Source of the DNA: Hoeflea_A sp965216535
GTDB lineage: Bacteria; Pseudomonadota; Alphaproteobacteria; Rhizobiales; Rhizobiaceae
Assembly (NCBI GenBank): GCA_965216535.1
Contig: OZ244175.1
Span: forward strand, 1,240,001 to 1,304,000
Direction: 5' to 3'
DNA: 64,000 bases
Position 1 is the stretch's first letter. Every line of letters starts with the position of its first letter. The translations under genes and the position numbers were made by a program. This document shows, piece after piece, positions 1 to 9,283 of the stretch. The notes beneath the pieces were generated by a model that saw nothing but the letters and a program-made list of their open reading frames with translations, was not told the DNA's origin and did not search any database.

Positions 1-1668
1 GCTTTCCGGAGAGCAATAGCCGAAAAGCTGCAACAGATCGATGGAATAGAAAACCTGGGCATACCTTTACATGTCATTGAGAAGGTTGCCATCTTTCAGG
101 CCAAAGAGCATTTTGCATCCCTTTCGGCTGACATACTTCCGCCTTTACGCGAACTGTTCAGCTCGTGGCTCCAGAGGTCCGACGGCTTTATTCGAGATAC
201 GCACAACACGGTATTGGAGACGGTCTCCAGTTCTGCGCCTCGAATTGGCTTGCTTGAGGAGCTGGATTGGTCGGTGCAGGCTGGCCCGCCAGATGGGGCA
301 ATTCTGCCTGATTGTGTTGCTATAGCCTATGATGGGGCGGGGCAATCTGCTCCGGCAATGTTTGCTGACTGGAAACGAGTTTCAGCGATTGTATTGCCCA
401 TTGCACCCCAGAAACTCCTCGTGGGTGCGGCCTCGAATACCTATCTCAAGAATCTCCCCGACTTCAATTGTAACGCGGCTGGATGCAGCCACGACTTCTT
501 CCTCGCTCCGCAAAATAACGACTACCTGCTTGAACTACAGAGCGTACTTGGTGAGCGTTCCACACAAGTTATAGATGATGGCATCGGTGCAGCGCTGGCG
601 CCTTATACGGCGGCTCTGACTAAAGAAATGCAGGATGATACGCCGCTATTTCCACTGGACCTAGTAAAGGGAAGTTCGAAGCCATTTCAATTCGAACTAT
701 CGTTTATTGGATGCGGTGAAGAGGGAGAATTGCGGGAGTTATCCAACGCTATCGTGGGAGTAGTAGAATCCCTGGCGACAGCACTTCCTCTGGAACGCTT
801 GGAGGGAATCACTGTTGCTTCCAACTACCTGGAGGCGGTCGCCTCACTGGATCGGGGATATGAAAATTCGTGCGCTCCAAATGTGGTCCCAGAAAAAATC
901 GGTCAGGGGGTCGCAAGAACAATTTTGGTAAAAAGAAAGGGGCACTGGAAAACGCGGATTGTAAGCGATTCTCGGTTGGCGTTGGCACTGCTTACAGATG
1001 ATGAAGCCACCGTCAATTGGGCAACGTACATCTTCACGCGGCAATTGGCGGAGGTAGCGATACCGGAGATAATGGAGCGTTCGCTTCCTGGTATTTGGAT
1101 GTCAGAGATAAGCGATCCGCTCCATAACTTTTTGTATCCAAGTATGCACCCGGCGATTGTCTCCTACCTTACATCACACATTTGTGCCGGATTTGGCGAC
1201 AAGGCCCAATTGTCCGCCGATAAACGATGTGTCTTGATGGGTGCCATTCGCGAATTGAAAGCAGCGGTTTTGGCCGCAAGATTGGAGTATCGGTCTCACG
1301 GAAAACTGGACGTACTGCTGGGGATAGCAATGCCCCGCATTTCGTATGTCCTCCAGTCTGCGGCAGATCTTCTCGGACATTGCTGTGCGAGTGGGGAGGA
1401 CCCCATTAGTCCAAATGGCGAACTGTCGGAAGCGTTGGAGGATGCCGGATTGGAGCATTGGCTCCCAATTTTTGGTGATCGACTTGAGCGGTTCCGTCTC
1501 CGATTTGGACGATGGGAGTCTATTGATGAGTTCTTAGTGCTGGACCTCCACGTCGAGCGTTTGATGTGGCAGTTTGGACTGTTGCCATGGCTGGGGCCGT
1601 GTGGCGTTCGGGTTGAAGTGCCCATTGAAACGGACCTTGACGAGCTCATGAGCGACACAGAAGTATAA
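1..1668 (+). CDS. Hypothetical protein, 5' end outside the window
   Basis: The reading frame is open from the first base to a TAA stop at 1666-1668, giving at least 555 residues, so the gene starts upstream of the window. A TTG at 214 could be read as a start, but the frame is uninterrupted before it and I treat the gene as truncated by the window edge. I do not recognise the family. The protein looks soluble and mixed alpha/beta, with several Cys (including a CNAAGC stretch) but no clear zinc motif, signal peptide or membrane segment. Base composition is close to 50% GC in sampled lines, against about 60% or more in the next genes, which suggests a transferred gene. It runs toward the minus-strand BMP operon (convergent). 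Confidence 0.75.
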   Translation, partial: AFRRAIAEKLQQIDGIENLGIPLHVIEKVAIFQAKEHFASLSADILPPLRELFSSWLQRSDGFIRDTHNTVLETVSSSAPRIGLLEELDWSVQAGPPDGAILPDCVAIAYDGAGQSAPAMFADWKRVSAIVLPIAPQKLLVGAASNTYLKNLPDFNCNAAGCSHDFFLAPQNNDYLLELQSVLGERSTQVIDDGIGAALAPYTAALTKEMQDDTPLFPLDLVKGSSKPFQFELSFIGCGEEGELRELSNAIVGVVESLATALPLERLEGITVASNYLEAVASLDRGYENSCAPNVVPEKIGQGVARTILVKRKGHWKTRIVSDSRLALALLTDDEATVNWATYIFTRQLAEVAIPEIMERSLPGIWMSEISDPLHNFLYPSMHPAIVSYLTSHICAGFGDKAQLSADKRCVLMGAIRELKAAVLAARLEYRSHGKLDVLLGIAMPRISYVLQSAADLLGHCCASGEDPISPNGELSEALEDAGLEHWLPIFGDRLERFRLRFGRWESIDEFLVLDLHVERLMWQFGLLPWLGPCGVRVEVPIETDLDELMSDTEV

Positions 1669-1789
1669 GTGGCGCTCCTGGTACATCTCACTGTCGTCAG
1701 ATCGAGCGTGGTAGTATCCTGAAATTGTGGAATGATCATCGCGGATGATGTCAAAACCACCCCAGAAAGAGACTGTCTGAACTCGCCCT

Positions 1790-2734
1790 TTATCGCTCTC
1801 CCTTTCGATAAGGCGCCATCAGCGCCTGCGGCACCCGGGCGCGCCGCGACATGACGATCAGGGCGGCGATCGACAGCACATAAGGCACCATCAGGAACAG
1901 CTGATAGGGGATGCCGCCTTCGACCACATGTTGCAGGCGCAGCTGGTAGGCGTCGAACAGGGCGAAGAGCAGGGCGCCGAGCAGGGCTTTGCCAGGACGC
2001 CAGGACGCGAAAACGACCAGGGCGATGCAGACCCAGCCGCGGCCCTGAACCATGGTCGGGAAGAAACTGTTGAATGTGGCAGTCGTCAGAAACGCGCCGC
2101 CGATCGCCATCAAGGCGCTGCCAAAGACGATCGCGCCGATGCGAATGCGGATCGGGTCGAGGCCTTGGGCCTCCACCGCATGCGGGTTCTCGCCGGTCAT
2201 GCGAACGGCCAGGCCGAGCGGCGTTCGCGCAAGCACGTAGGCCAGCAATATGGCGGTTGCAATCGCCAGATAGGTGGGCGCCGTTTGCGAGAACAGGGCT
2301 TCGCCCACGAAAGGCAGGTCGGACAGGCCGGGAATGGCGAGCGGCTGGAACGGCTCGATGGTAGGGGGTGTTGACGACAAGGGCAGGGACAGCCGGTAGA
2401 CGTAGTAGGTCAGCGATGAGGCGAACAGGGTAATGCCAAGTCCGGTCACGTGTTGCGACAGTGCCAGCGGGACAGTCAGGATGGCGTGGAGCAGACCGAA
2501 GGTGCCGCCGCATAAGGCCGCCACGAGCAGTCCGGTCCACAGGTCGCCACCCTGGTAGACGGTCATCCAGGCGACCATGGCGCCGAGCGTCATGATGCCC
2601 TCGATACCCAGATTGAGAACGCCGGCGCGTTCGCAGATCAACGCGCCCAGCGTGCCAAAGATGAGCGGCGTGGCGATGCGCAGCACCGCGCCCCAGAGGC
2701 TGGCCGTGAACAGAATGTCGATCGCTTCCATCAT
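1790..2734 (-). CDS. BMP-type nucleoside/nucleobase ABC transporter permease (second subunit)
   Basis: This 314-residue inner-membrane permease has about eight hydrophobic segments. It carries the branched-chain-permease-like pattern of BMP systems (NupQ/YufQ type), including the run GIEGIMTLGAM near residue 47 and a GENPHAVEAQG-like loop. The start is the ATG at 2734, which overlaps the stop of the preceding permease by 4 bp (ATGA); a second ATG follows directly at 2731. A longer reading to 3034 only adds arginine-rich shadow sequence. It is the last gene of a five-gene operon and would pair with the 2731-3780 product to form the channel. The exact substrate cannot be told from the permease. 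Confidence 0.88.
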   Translation of the reverse strand: MMEAIDILFTASLWGAVLRIATPLIFGTLGALICERAGVLNLGIEGIMTLGAMVAWMTVYQGGDLWTGLLVAALCGGTFGLLHAILTVPLALSQHVTGLGITLFASSLTYYVYRLSLPLSSTPPTIEPFQPLAIPGLSDLPFVGEALFSQTAPTYLAIATAILLAYVLARTPLGLAVRMTGENPHAVEAQGLDPIRIRIGAIVFGSALMAIGGAFLTTATFNSFFPTMVQGRGWVCIALVVFASWRPGKALLGALLFALFDAYQLRLQHVVEGGIPYQLFLMVPYVLSIAALIVMSRRARVPQALMAPYRKGER

Positions 2735-3780
2735 CGCCGTACCCGATAAGATGTGAACAGCAGGGCGACCAGCATGGTCAGCAGCGATATCGACACGATG
2801 ACGTCGGCAATGAAGCTCGGTACTCCGAGCGCCCGGCTCATGCCATCCGCGCCGACGAATACGATGGCAACGAACAGGGCGGTGAAGACGACGCCGACGG
2901 GATTGAGACCCGCCAGCATGGCGACGACGATGCCCGAGTAGCCGTAGCCCGGTGACAGGTCGAGGGTGACGTAACCCTTGAGACCGGTCACTTCGATCGC
3001 ACCGGCGAGGCCAGCCAGCGCCCCGGAGACACATGCGACGGCAAGCAGCGTGCGGGCCAAAGGCACACCGGCAAAGGCGGCCGCACCGGCGTTGAGACCG
3101 GCGGCGCGGGTCGCCATGCCGAACACGGTTCGGGCCTGAACCAGGGCGATCAGCAGCGCTGCGCCGATGGCGATGACGAGGCCGATATGCAGGCGCGTCC
3201 GCTCCATCAGCTTGGGCAGCAATACGTCCCGTTCGACCGGCACCGATTGCGGCCAGCCAAAGGCCAGCGGGTCCTTCATCGGACCTTCGATCATCATCGA
3301 GACGAAAAGCAGAATGATGAAATTGAGCAGAAGCGTCGTCACCACCTCATCGACGCCAAGACGCAAGCGCAGCAGGACTGGACCCAGAAGCAGCAATGCG
3401 CCGACGACCATGCCGGCTGCCATGATAACGATGATCGCCAGAACCGGCGGAAGTCCCGCGACGGCATTGTGCCCCAGCCAGGCGGCGGCCAGCGCGCCGG
3501 CATAGAGCTGCCCCTCCGCTCCGATGTTCCAAAGTCGGGCGCGAAAGGCGACGGCTGCAGCCAGACCGGTCAGCATCAACGGCGTGGCTCGCGTCAGCGT
3601 TTCCGAGATCGACAGGCGTGACCCGAAGGCGCCACGCACCATTTCCCCATAGGCGCTGATCGGATTGACCCCGGCAAGGCCGATCAGGATCCCGGATATG
3701 GCGAGCGACACGGCGATGGCCGCGAGTGGTGCCGCGAACAGCAGGGCGGGCGATGCATCGATCCGGCGCTCAAGCCGCAT
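2731..3780 (-). CDS. BMP-type nucleoside/nucleobase ABC transporter permease (first subunit)
   Basis: This 349-residue multi-pass inner-membrane protein has an N-terminal membrane anchor at about residues 12-35. The core motif RLWNIGAEGQLYAGA, near residue 84, is typical of NupP/YufP-type permeases of BMP uptake systems. Its 3' end overlaps the next permease by 4 bp, and its 5' end overlaps the ATPase gene by 11 bp, so translation is probably coupled through the whole transporter. It is expected to form a heterodimeric channel with the 1790-2734 product. Confidence 0.88.
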   Translation of the reverse strand: MRLERRIDASPALLFAAPLAAIAVSLAISGILIGLAGVNPISAYGEMVRGAFGSRLSISETLTRATPLMLTGLAAAVAFRARLWNIGAEGQLYAGALAAAWLGHNAVAGLPPVLAIIVIMAAGMVVGALLLLGPVLLRLRLGVDEVVTTLLLNFIILLFVSMMIEGPMKDPLAFGWPQSVPVERDVLLPKLMERTRLHIGLVIAIGAALLIALVQARTVFGMATRAAGLNAGAAAFAGVPLARTLLAVACVSGALAGLAGAIEVTGLKGYVTLDLSPGYGYSGIVVAMLAGLNPVGVVFTALFVAIVFVGADGMSRALGVPSFIADVIVSISLLTMLVALLFTSYRVRR

Positions 3781-5293
3781 GGTCGCCCTCCCAGACGCCG
3801 GCCATCAGAAGGCCGATGCGTTTGGAGTCCGCTTCCGCCGCGGCAACCGGCTCGGACAGCCGGCCACGGAAGATCGCCTGGATGCGATCAGAGAGCGCCA
3901 TCACCTCGTCGAGATCCTCGGAAATCAAAAGGATGGCGGCACCATCGCGGCGGGCGGCGAGCAATTCGCCGTGCACCGCAGCGATCGCCCCTTCGTCAAG
4001 GCCACGGGTCGGCTGATTGGCGATCACCAGGCGAGGGGCCGATGCAAGATTGCGGCCGAGGATCATCTTCTGCATGTTGCCGCCGGAAAGCTGCCGCGCC
4101 GGCGTTTCCGGTCCGGCGCCGCGAATGTCGAAGCGGCTGATGATGTCGTCTGCAAATTTCCGGCAACCGGCTCGATCGACAAGGCCGCCACGCGAAAAGC
4201 GCGGATCGCGGATACGTTCGAAAACGGCATTTTCCCATACGGTCATGTCACCGATGGCGCCTTCGGCATGGCGATCCTCGGGGATGCGCGCCGTGCCCCG
4301 CTCCACGAGGTGTCGCGGCGTGAATGCGGAGGCGGTTTCACCAGCGTAGGACATGCTGCCGGTGGTTGCCTCGGCCAGGCCGCAGGTCAGCCGTCCAAGG
4401 GTCGCTTGGCCATTGCCGGAAACACCGACAATGCCGAGAATCTCACCGGAGCGGACCGATAGCGAAACGCCGTCCAGCTGTTTGCGACCGGCTTCGACGA
4501 CATCGATACCGTCAAGCGACAGCACCGTGTCTCCGGGGGCCTGGTCTTCGCGCACCGGCCGAACAACACGCCGTCCGACCATGAGCTCTGCCAGTTCAGC
4601 GCGGTCGGTTTCCGCGGTTTTCCGTTCGGCAACGACCTGGCCGCCGCGCAGGACGACCACCCGGTTCGAGGCGCCCATCACTTCGGCGAGCTTGTGGGTG
4701 ATGAAAATCACCGACAGGCCCGAATCCGCCATGCCTCGCAAGGTATCGAACAGCCGCGATGCCTCCATCTGGGTCAGCACTGCCGTCGGCTCGTCGAGAA
4801 TAAGAATGCGGGCGTCGCGATAAAGCGCCTTGAGGATTTCAACCCGTTGCCGCTCGCCGACGGAGAGATCGGCAACCAGCGCATCCGCGTCGACCTGCAA
4901 GCCGAAGCGTTCGGCAAGCTCCAGCAGACGGCGCCGGGCGGAGCCGGTTCCCGAACGCCAGAGCCCGAGGCTTTCGGTGCCGATCATGACGTTGTCGAGC
5001 ACGGTCAGGTTCGGCGCCAGGGTGAAGTGCTGGTGCACCATGCCGATGCCGGCCTCGATGGCGGCGCGCGGCCGGCCGGGCGGTAGGGCCTTCCCGAATG
5101 CGGTCACAGTGCCGCTGTCGGCAACATAGTGGCCGAAGAGAATGTTCATCAGGGTGGTTTTGCCGGCGCCGTTTTCGCCGAGCAGGGCCAGCAGTTCACC
5201 CTCGCCCAGATCGAGGTGAATGTCGTCATTGGCGACGAGGTCGCCGAAGCGTTTGCTTATCCCGTCGAGCTGGAGAACGGTGGTCCGGTTCAC
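3770..5293 (-). CDS. BMP-type ABC transporter ATP-binding protein with two ABC domains
   Basis: This 507-residue cytoplasmic ATPase holds two ABC cassettes in one chain, as in NupO/YufO and sugar importers. The first has Walker A GENGAGKTTL (about residues 38-47), signature LSVGERQRVEI and Walker B ILILDEPTAV. The second has a degenerate Walker A (GVSGNGQATLG, lacking the usual GKS/T), signature LSGGNMQKMIL and the degenerate Walker B LVIANQPTRGLD. One competent and one degenerate site is the norm in this family. Its ATG overlaps the amidase stop by 4 bp. It energises uptake through the two permeases downstream. Confidence 0.92.
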   Translation of the reverse strand: MNRTTVLQLDGISKRFGDLVANDDIHLDLGEGELLALLGENGAGKTTLMNILFGHYVADSGTVTAFGKALPPGRPRAAIEAGIGMVHQHFTLAPNLTVLDNVMIGTESLGLWRSGTGSARRRLLELAERFGLQVDADALVADLSVGERQRVEILKALYRDARILILDEPTAVLTQMEASRLFDTLRGMADSGLSVIFITHKLAEVMGASNRVVVLRGGQVVAERKTAETDRAELAELMVGRRVVRPVREDQAPGDTVLSLDGIDVVEAGRKQLDGVSLSVRSGEILGIVGVSGNGQATLGRLTCGLAEATTGSMSYAGETASAFTPRHLVERGTARIPEDRHAEGAIGDMTVWENAVFERIRDPRFSRGGLVDRAGCRKFADDIISRFDIRGAGPETPARQLSGGNMQKMILGRNLASAPRLVIANQPTRGLDEGAIAAVHGELLAARRDGAAILLISEDLDEVMALSDRIQAIFRGRLSEPVAAAEADSKRIGLLMAGVWEGDHAA

Positions 5294-6714
5294 GCTGTCG
5301 CTCCGGCAATCTTGGTCGTGTAGGTCCAGGGCGCGTCCGTCTCAATGTGCTGTGCCAGGTCCAGCAACAGCAGATCGGCTCCAATTGGCCCGATCAGCTG
5401 GACAGCGAGCGGCAAGCCGGCGGCATCAAGGCCCCGCGGCAGACCGAGAGCAGGGATCCCGGCGATATTTGCGAGCGGAGCGCGCGGTGCAATCTCCTGC
5501 ATGCGGTTCCAATGGGCGCCGACATCCGGGTGGTCGGTGGGCAGGGCACGCACAGGCGGCGGGCTGCCTCCGAGCATCGGCATGATGATGACGTCGATAT
5601 CGGCAAACAGTTGCCAGCACCCATGAGCGGTACGTGCGGCATTGGTATCGGCAACAAAGAGTTCCATGGCGCTCAAGCGGCGCCCGTCTTCATAAACGCT
5701 TCCGATGAGGGGGCTGATTTCGTCATTGTCGACATCAAGGAAATCCAGCCAGCCGGTCAGCGATACGGTCAACATGGTGCGGCAGATATGGGCCGCCTGG
5801 CGTGACAGCCGATCGAGTTTGTCGACATCGACATCGACAATCTTGTGGCCGTGATCCTCGAGCAGAGGCACCAGGCTGCGGATTGCTTCGGCCTGCTCGT
5901 GTCCAAGGCCTGTCTCCGCCGTATCGACGATCCCGATGCGCAAACCCTTGACCGGCACGCCCGACAGCGTCAGTTCGCCGAAGGGCCCCATTGTATGTCC
6001 GCCGGTTGAAACCAGGGCTGCCCGCACGTCGCGCACTGAACGCGCAAGCGGCAGTTCGCCCGTAATGCCCATCAGGTGATTGTCGAAGCCCGGTGCGTTG
6101 GAAGTCATGCCGCGCGACGGTTTCAAGCCGACAAGGCCGCAACAGGCGGCCGGAACGCGGATCGAGCCGGCGGCATCCGAAGCCTGGGCGAGCGGAACGA
6201 TGCCGGAAGCCACCGCCGCGGCCGCGCCGCCGGAGGAACCGCCTGGAGATCGGTCTGCGTTCCACGGATTGCGCGCTGGCGGCCCATTGTCCGGAACGCT
6301 GGTCAGCGAAAAGCCAAAGGAAGGAACGGTTGTAACCCCAAAGGGCTGCAAGCCGGCTGCGCGGACACGCCTGAAGCTTTGACTGTCTTCTATAGCCGGC
6401 TGTGCGCGGCTTGCGACGGCCTTTGAACCGGCATGAACGGCCAGTCCTTTCGCCGTGTTGCCGAGATCCTTGGCAAGGAATGGCAGGCCGGCGAAAGGCG
6501 CATTTCGGGCGACTGGATCCTGAGCGGCAATGCGTTTGTCAAACGCGGCTGCCGCCTCAAGCCCCATCTCGTCATCGAGGTGGGATATCGCACCGAGTTC
6601 ATCGTTGCGGGCGGCTTCGATGCTGGCCTGCATCAGTTCGACCGCACTCACCTCGCCGTGGCGCACGGCCTCGGCGAGGGCGGTGGCATCATTCACGCCA
6701 CCCGTCACCGACAA
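5290..6714 (-). CDS. Amidase-signature family hydrolase
   Basis: This 474-residue amidase has the family's Ser-cisSer-Lys triad: Lys82 (FLAKD), the GGSSGG loop with cis-Ser160, and Ser184 in DAAGSIRVPA. The spacing of 24 residues between the two serines matches characterised members. The C-terminal half is the variable substrate-binding part. It lies between the BMP binding protein (3 bp upstream) and the ATPase (4-bp overlap), so it is made together with the transporter and probably cleaves an amide or ureide produced from, or carried with, the imported compound. A GatA role is unlikely because no gatB or gatC is nearby. The substrate is not deducible from sequence. Confidence 0.88.
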   Translation of the reverse strand: MSVTGGVNDATALAEAVRHGEVSAVELMQASIEAARNDELGAISHLDDEMGLEAAAAFDKRIAAQDPVARNAPFAGLPFLAKDLGNTAKGLAVHAGSKAVASRAQPAIEDSQSFRRVRAAGLQPFGVTTVPSFGFSLTSVPDNGPPARNPWNADRSPGGSSGGAAAAVASGIVPLAQASDAAGSIRVPAACCGLVGLKPSRGMTSNAPGFDNHLMGITGELPLARSVRDVRAALVSTGGHTMGPFGELTLSGVPVKGLRIGIVDTAETGLGHEQAEAIRSLVPLLEDHGHKIVDVDVDKLDRLSRQAAHICRTMLTVSLTGWLDFLDVDNDEISPLIGSVYEDGRRLSAMELFVADTNAARTAHGCWQLFADIDVIIMPMLGGSPPPVRALPTDHPDVGAHWNRMQEIAPRAPLANIAGIPALGLPRGLDAAGLPLAVQLIGPIGADLLLLDLAQHIETDAPWTYTTKIAGATA

Positions 6715-6717
6715 TCC

Positions 6718-7695
6718 TCAGGAGGGCTCGTCAGCGTTGATGGGTACCTCGAAGGAGCCGTCCTTGATAGCCTTTTGCTTGGCTTCCATTGCGGAAATTG
6801 CGTCCGGCGAAATGCCGTCGGATACGAATATCAACTCGTTGCCGCCATGCTTCATGAAGGAGAACTCGGTATAGTCCTTGCCGACCGGCCGACCGGCTTT
6901 CACATCCTCGACCACGGCATCGACGGTCGGTCTGAAGTTCCAGATGGCGTTGGCGAAGACCGTCCCAGGATAGCGCGGCGTGTAATCGATCAGCGAGCCG
7001 ATGGCCAGGATGTTGTTCTCCTTGGCGCCGTCAGCGGTGCCGATACGCTCGCCGAAAATGACGTCGGCGCCAGCGTCGATCTGGGCGATCGCTGATTCCT
7101 TGGCCTTTGCCGGATCGAACCAGGCGCCAATGAAGCCGTTGAGGAATTTGGCATCCGGGTTGACCTCGCGCACGCCATCGCGAAAGGCGTTGATCAACAG
7201 GTTGACTTCCGGAATCGGATAGCCGCCGACCGAGCCAAATGTGTTGCTTTTGCTCATGGTTCCGGCAAGCATGCCGGCGAGATACGCGGCCTCGTGGTTG
7301 CGGGTGCCGAAGACACCGAAATTCTCGCCAGCCGGCCCGCCGGACGAGCCCATCAGGAAGGCGATGTCGGGATAGTCTGCAGCAACCTGCCGGGCCTCAT
7401 TCTCGACGGCGTAGGATTCGCCCCAGATCAGGTCGACACCCTGTTCGGCATATTCTCGCATGGCGCGGGCATAGTCGGTGCCGGAAACGCCTTCGGAAAA
7501 GACATACTCAATCAAGCCGTCATCGGCGGCCGACTGGAGCGCTTCATGGATACGCGAATTCCAGGCGTTCTCGACCGGCGAAGCGTGAATACCAGCGACC
7601 TTGACCTTGTCGGCAGCAACCGCTGGCGAGGCAAGAACAGGAAGAATGCAGGTGGCTACCGCCAAGAACAGGCGGCGCGTCAGGTTGTGTTTCAT
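6718..7695 (-). CDS. BMP family ABC transporter substrate-binding protein
   Basis: This 325-residue periplasmic protein has a classic Sec signal (basic KHNLTRR, hydrophobic core, ASPAVAA cleavage region near residue 28). The mature part has the BMP/PnrA-like fold pattern: VKVAGIHASPVENAWN, then EGVSGTDYARAMREYAEQGVD, and GVFGTRNHEAAYLAGMLAG near residue 130. There is no lipobox Cys at the cleavage site, so it looks soluble rather than a lipoprotein. PnrA/BMP proteins bind nucleosides or related bases. The gene is first in the operon amidase-ATPase-permease-permease, with a palindromic operator candidate directly upstream. Confidence 0.9.
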   Translation of the reverse strand: MKHNLTRRLFLAVATCILPVLASPAVAADKVKVAGIHASPVENAWNSRIHEALQSAADDGLIEYVFSEGVSGTDYARAMREYAEQGVDLIWGESYAVENEARQVAADYPDIAFLMGSSGGPAGENFGVFGTRNHEAAYLAGMLAGTMSKSNTFGSVGGYPIPEVNLLINAFRDGVREVNPDAKFLNGFIGAWFDPAKAKESAIAQIDAGADVIFGERIGTADGAKENNILAIGSLIDYTPRYPGTVFANAIWNFRPTVDAVVEDVKAGRPVGKDYTEFSFMKHGGNELIFVSDGISPDAISAMEAKQKAIKDGSFEVPINADEPS

Positions 7696-7752
7696 GCTGT
7701 GCTCCCAGTGTTTGAATCAGACGGATTCTGCCACAACCCGCGATTTCAAATT

Positions 7753-7782
7753 TTTTACTGTACGGTAAAATTTATGTACAGT
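7753..7782. promoter_or_regulatory. Palindromic operator candidate upstream of the BMP operon
   Basis: Upstream of the BMP binding-protein gene lies TTTTACTGTACGGTAAAA (7753-7770), a palindrome with a single mismatched pair. An overlapping wider repeat pairs ACTGTAC (7757-7763) with GTACAGT (7776-7782). The block is AT-rich and sits 58-87 bp before the start codon, where an operator/promoter is expected. No regulator gene is adjacent, so the cognate protein (a GntR-type factor would be plausible) is unknown. The 116-bp gap between the deaminase gene and this operon holds nothing else recognisable. Confidence 0.5.
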
Positions 7783-7811
7783 GAGCGCGGCTTGTCAATA
7801 GTTGGCAGACA

Positions 7812-9104
7812 TTACGCGAGGCCCTCCACAGGGGCGTATGTCGCACTGTCGACGGATTCCGGGCGACCTTCCAGATGCAGCCGTGATTGTTTCGGCGGTG
7901 TTTCGCTCACGATGCTGCCATTGCGGACGACCGTCAAACGTGTGGCGCTCATTCGGATCGCCTCGATCGGGTCGGCGGCCTGTAGCAGCACACAATCGGC
8001 CGGGTTGCCTTTGGCGATGCCGTAATCGCCGAGACCCAGTGCCGCGGCCGAATTGATGGTTACCGCATCGAACATCCAGCGCATATCATCGCGCGATGTC
8101 ATGTGAGTGCCATGGATCGCCATATGGGCGACCTGCAGCATGTCGGCATTGCCCAGCGAGTACCACGGATCCATGCAGCAATCCTGACCGAGCGCGACAT
8201 TGATGCCGGCCTTCTTCAGCTCGGGCACTCGGGTCATGCCGCGGCGCTTGGGGTAGGTATCATGCCGCCCCTGCAGGGTCAGATTGATCAGCGGGTTGGG
8301 GATGGCATGAATGCCGGCTTCGGCGATCAGGGGCAAAAGCTTGGAAACGTAGTAGTTGTCCATGGAATGCATGGATGTCAGGTGCGAGCCGGCGACCCGG
8401 CCCTGCAATCCCAAGCGCACCGTTTCGGCAGCCAGTGTTTCGATATGACGGGACATCGGATCGTCGCTCTCGTCGCAATGAATGTCGACGCGCAGGCCGC
8501 GGTCGGCGGCGATTTCGCACAACCGCCGAAGCGACTCCGCTCCGTCCTGCATCGTGCGTTCGAAATGGGGGATGCCGCCGACGACATCGACGCCCATGTC
8601 CAGAGCACGGATGAGATTGGCTTCGGCGTTGGGCGAGCGCAACAACCCGTCCTGAGGGAAGGCGACGAGCTGCAGGTTGATATAGGGTTTGACCCGCTCG
8701 CGAACCTCAAGCAGCGCTTCGGCGGCAAGCAGCCGGTCGTCGCAGACATCGACATGGCTGCGGATGAACAGCAGCCCCTGTGAAACCGCCAGATCGCAAT
8801 AGCGCAGTGCCCGTTCCACGACGGCCTCATGGGTCAGCAGCGGCTTCAGTTCCCCCCACAAGGCGATCCCTTCGAGCAGGGTGCCGGAACGGTTGAGGCG
8901 CGGCAGCCCGAGCGACAGGGTGGCGTCCATGTGAAAATGGGGATCGATGAAAGGCGGCGATACCAGCCGGCCGGAGGCGTCGATCGTCGTCCCGGCATCG
9001 GCTTCGATTTTCGGCTCGACGGCTTCGAAGAGGCCATCCGAGATCGCAATGTCGACGGCATGGCCATCGGGCAGTCGGGCGTTCTTGATGAGGATGTCTG
9101 GCAT
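7812..9104 (-). CDS. CodA-like cytosine deaminase family amidohydrolase
   Basis: This 430-residue metal-dependent deaminase aligns with E. coli CodA along its whole length with a constant offset of 5. Metal ligands His56/His58 (PHFHMD), His209 (HCDES) and Asp308, catalytic Glu212 and His241 (GSHLTSM) are all present. At the position of CodA Asp314, which contacts the pyrimidine, this protein has Cys309 (GQDCCMDPWY), so the substrate may differ: cytosine, isocytosine, a purine or a triazine. The ATG at 9104 was chosen because homology starts there (MPDILIKNARLPDG) and a GGACGA-like site precedes it; an in-frame start at 9149 adds unrelated residues. It lies on the same strand as the BMP operon, 116 bp upstream, consistent with nucleobase salvage or catabolism. 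Confidence 0.85.
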   Translation of the reverse strand: MPDILIKNARLPDGHAVDIAISDGLFEAVEPKIEADAGTTIDASGRLVSPPFIDPHFHMDATLSLGLPRLNRSGTLLEGIALWGELKPLLTHEAVVERALRYCDLAVSQGLLFIRSHVDVCDDRLLAAEALLEVRERVKPYINLQLVAFPQDGLLRSPNAEANLIRALDMGVDVVGGIPHFERTMQDGAESLRRLCEIAADRGLRVDIHCDESDDPMSRHIETLAAETVRLGLQGRVAGSHLTSMHSMDNYYVSKLLPLIAEAGIHAIPNPLINLTLQGRHDTYPKRRGMTRVPELKKAGINVALGQDCCMDPWYSLGNADMLQVAHMAIHGTHMTSRDDMRWMFDAVTINSAAALGLGDYGIAKGNPADCVLLQAADPIEAIRMSATRLTVVRNGSIVSETPPKQSRLHLEGRPESVDSATYAPVEGLA

Positions 9105-9283
9105 GGTCGTCCAATTCGCGGCTCGGTTTGCTTCGTCGCATTGCAGCACGGAGTGGCTGCCAGCGGCAAGACTTCAACGAAAAGAGCGATGGCGGAAATG
9201 CTCGACATTGCGGCGTCTTGGGGCTATGCCCCGCTGGTCACCGACCGGGGCGCATGGAGCGCCCGCCATCAGGGATGAAAGAG

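Noticed and set aside
1296..2540. Long minus-strand frame of 414 codons
   Set aside because: It is rich in Arg/Pro/His, overlaps a clear permease gene on the same strand in another frame and also the opposite-strand first gene; no homology.
3665..4462. Plus-strand frame of 265 codons over the ABC ATPase gene
   Set aside because: Antisense shadow of a well-conserved gene in GC-rich DNA; no recognisable protein features.
9248..9264. Small hairpin GGGCGC/GCGCCC before hisC as an attenuator
   Set aside because: No leader peptide with His or aromatic codons and no alternative structure was seen, so an attenuation call is not supported.
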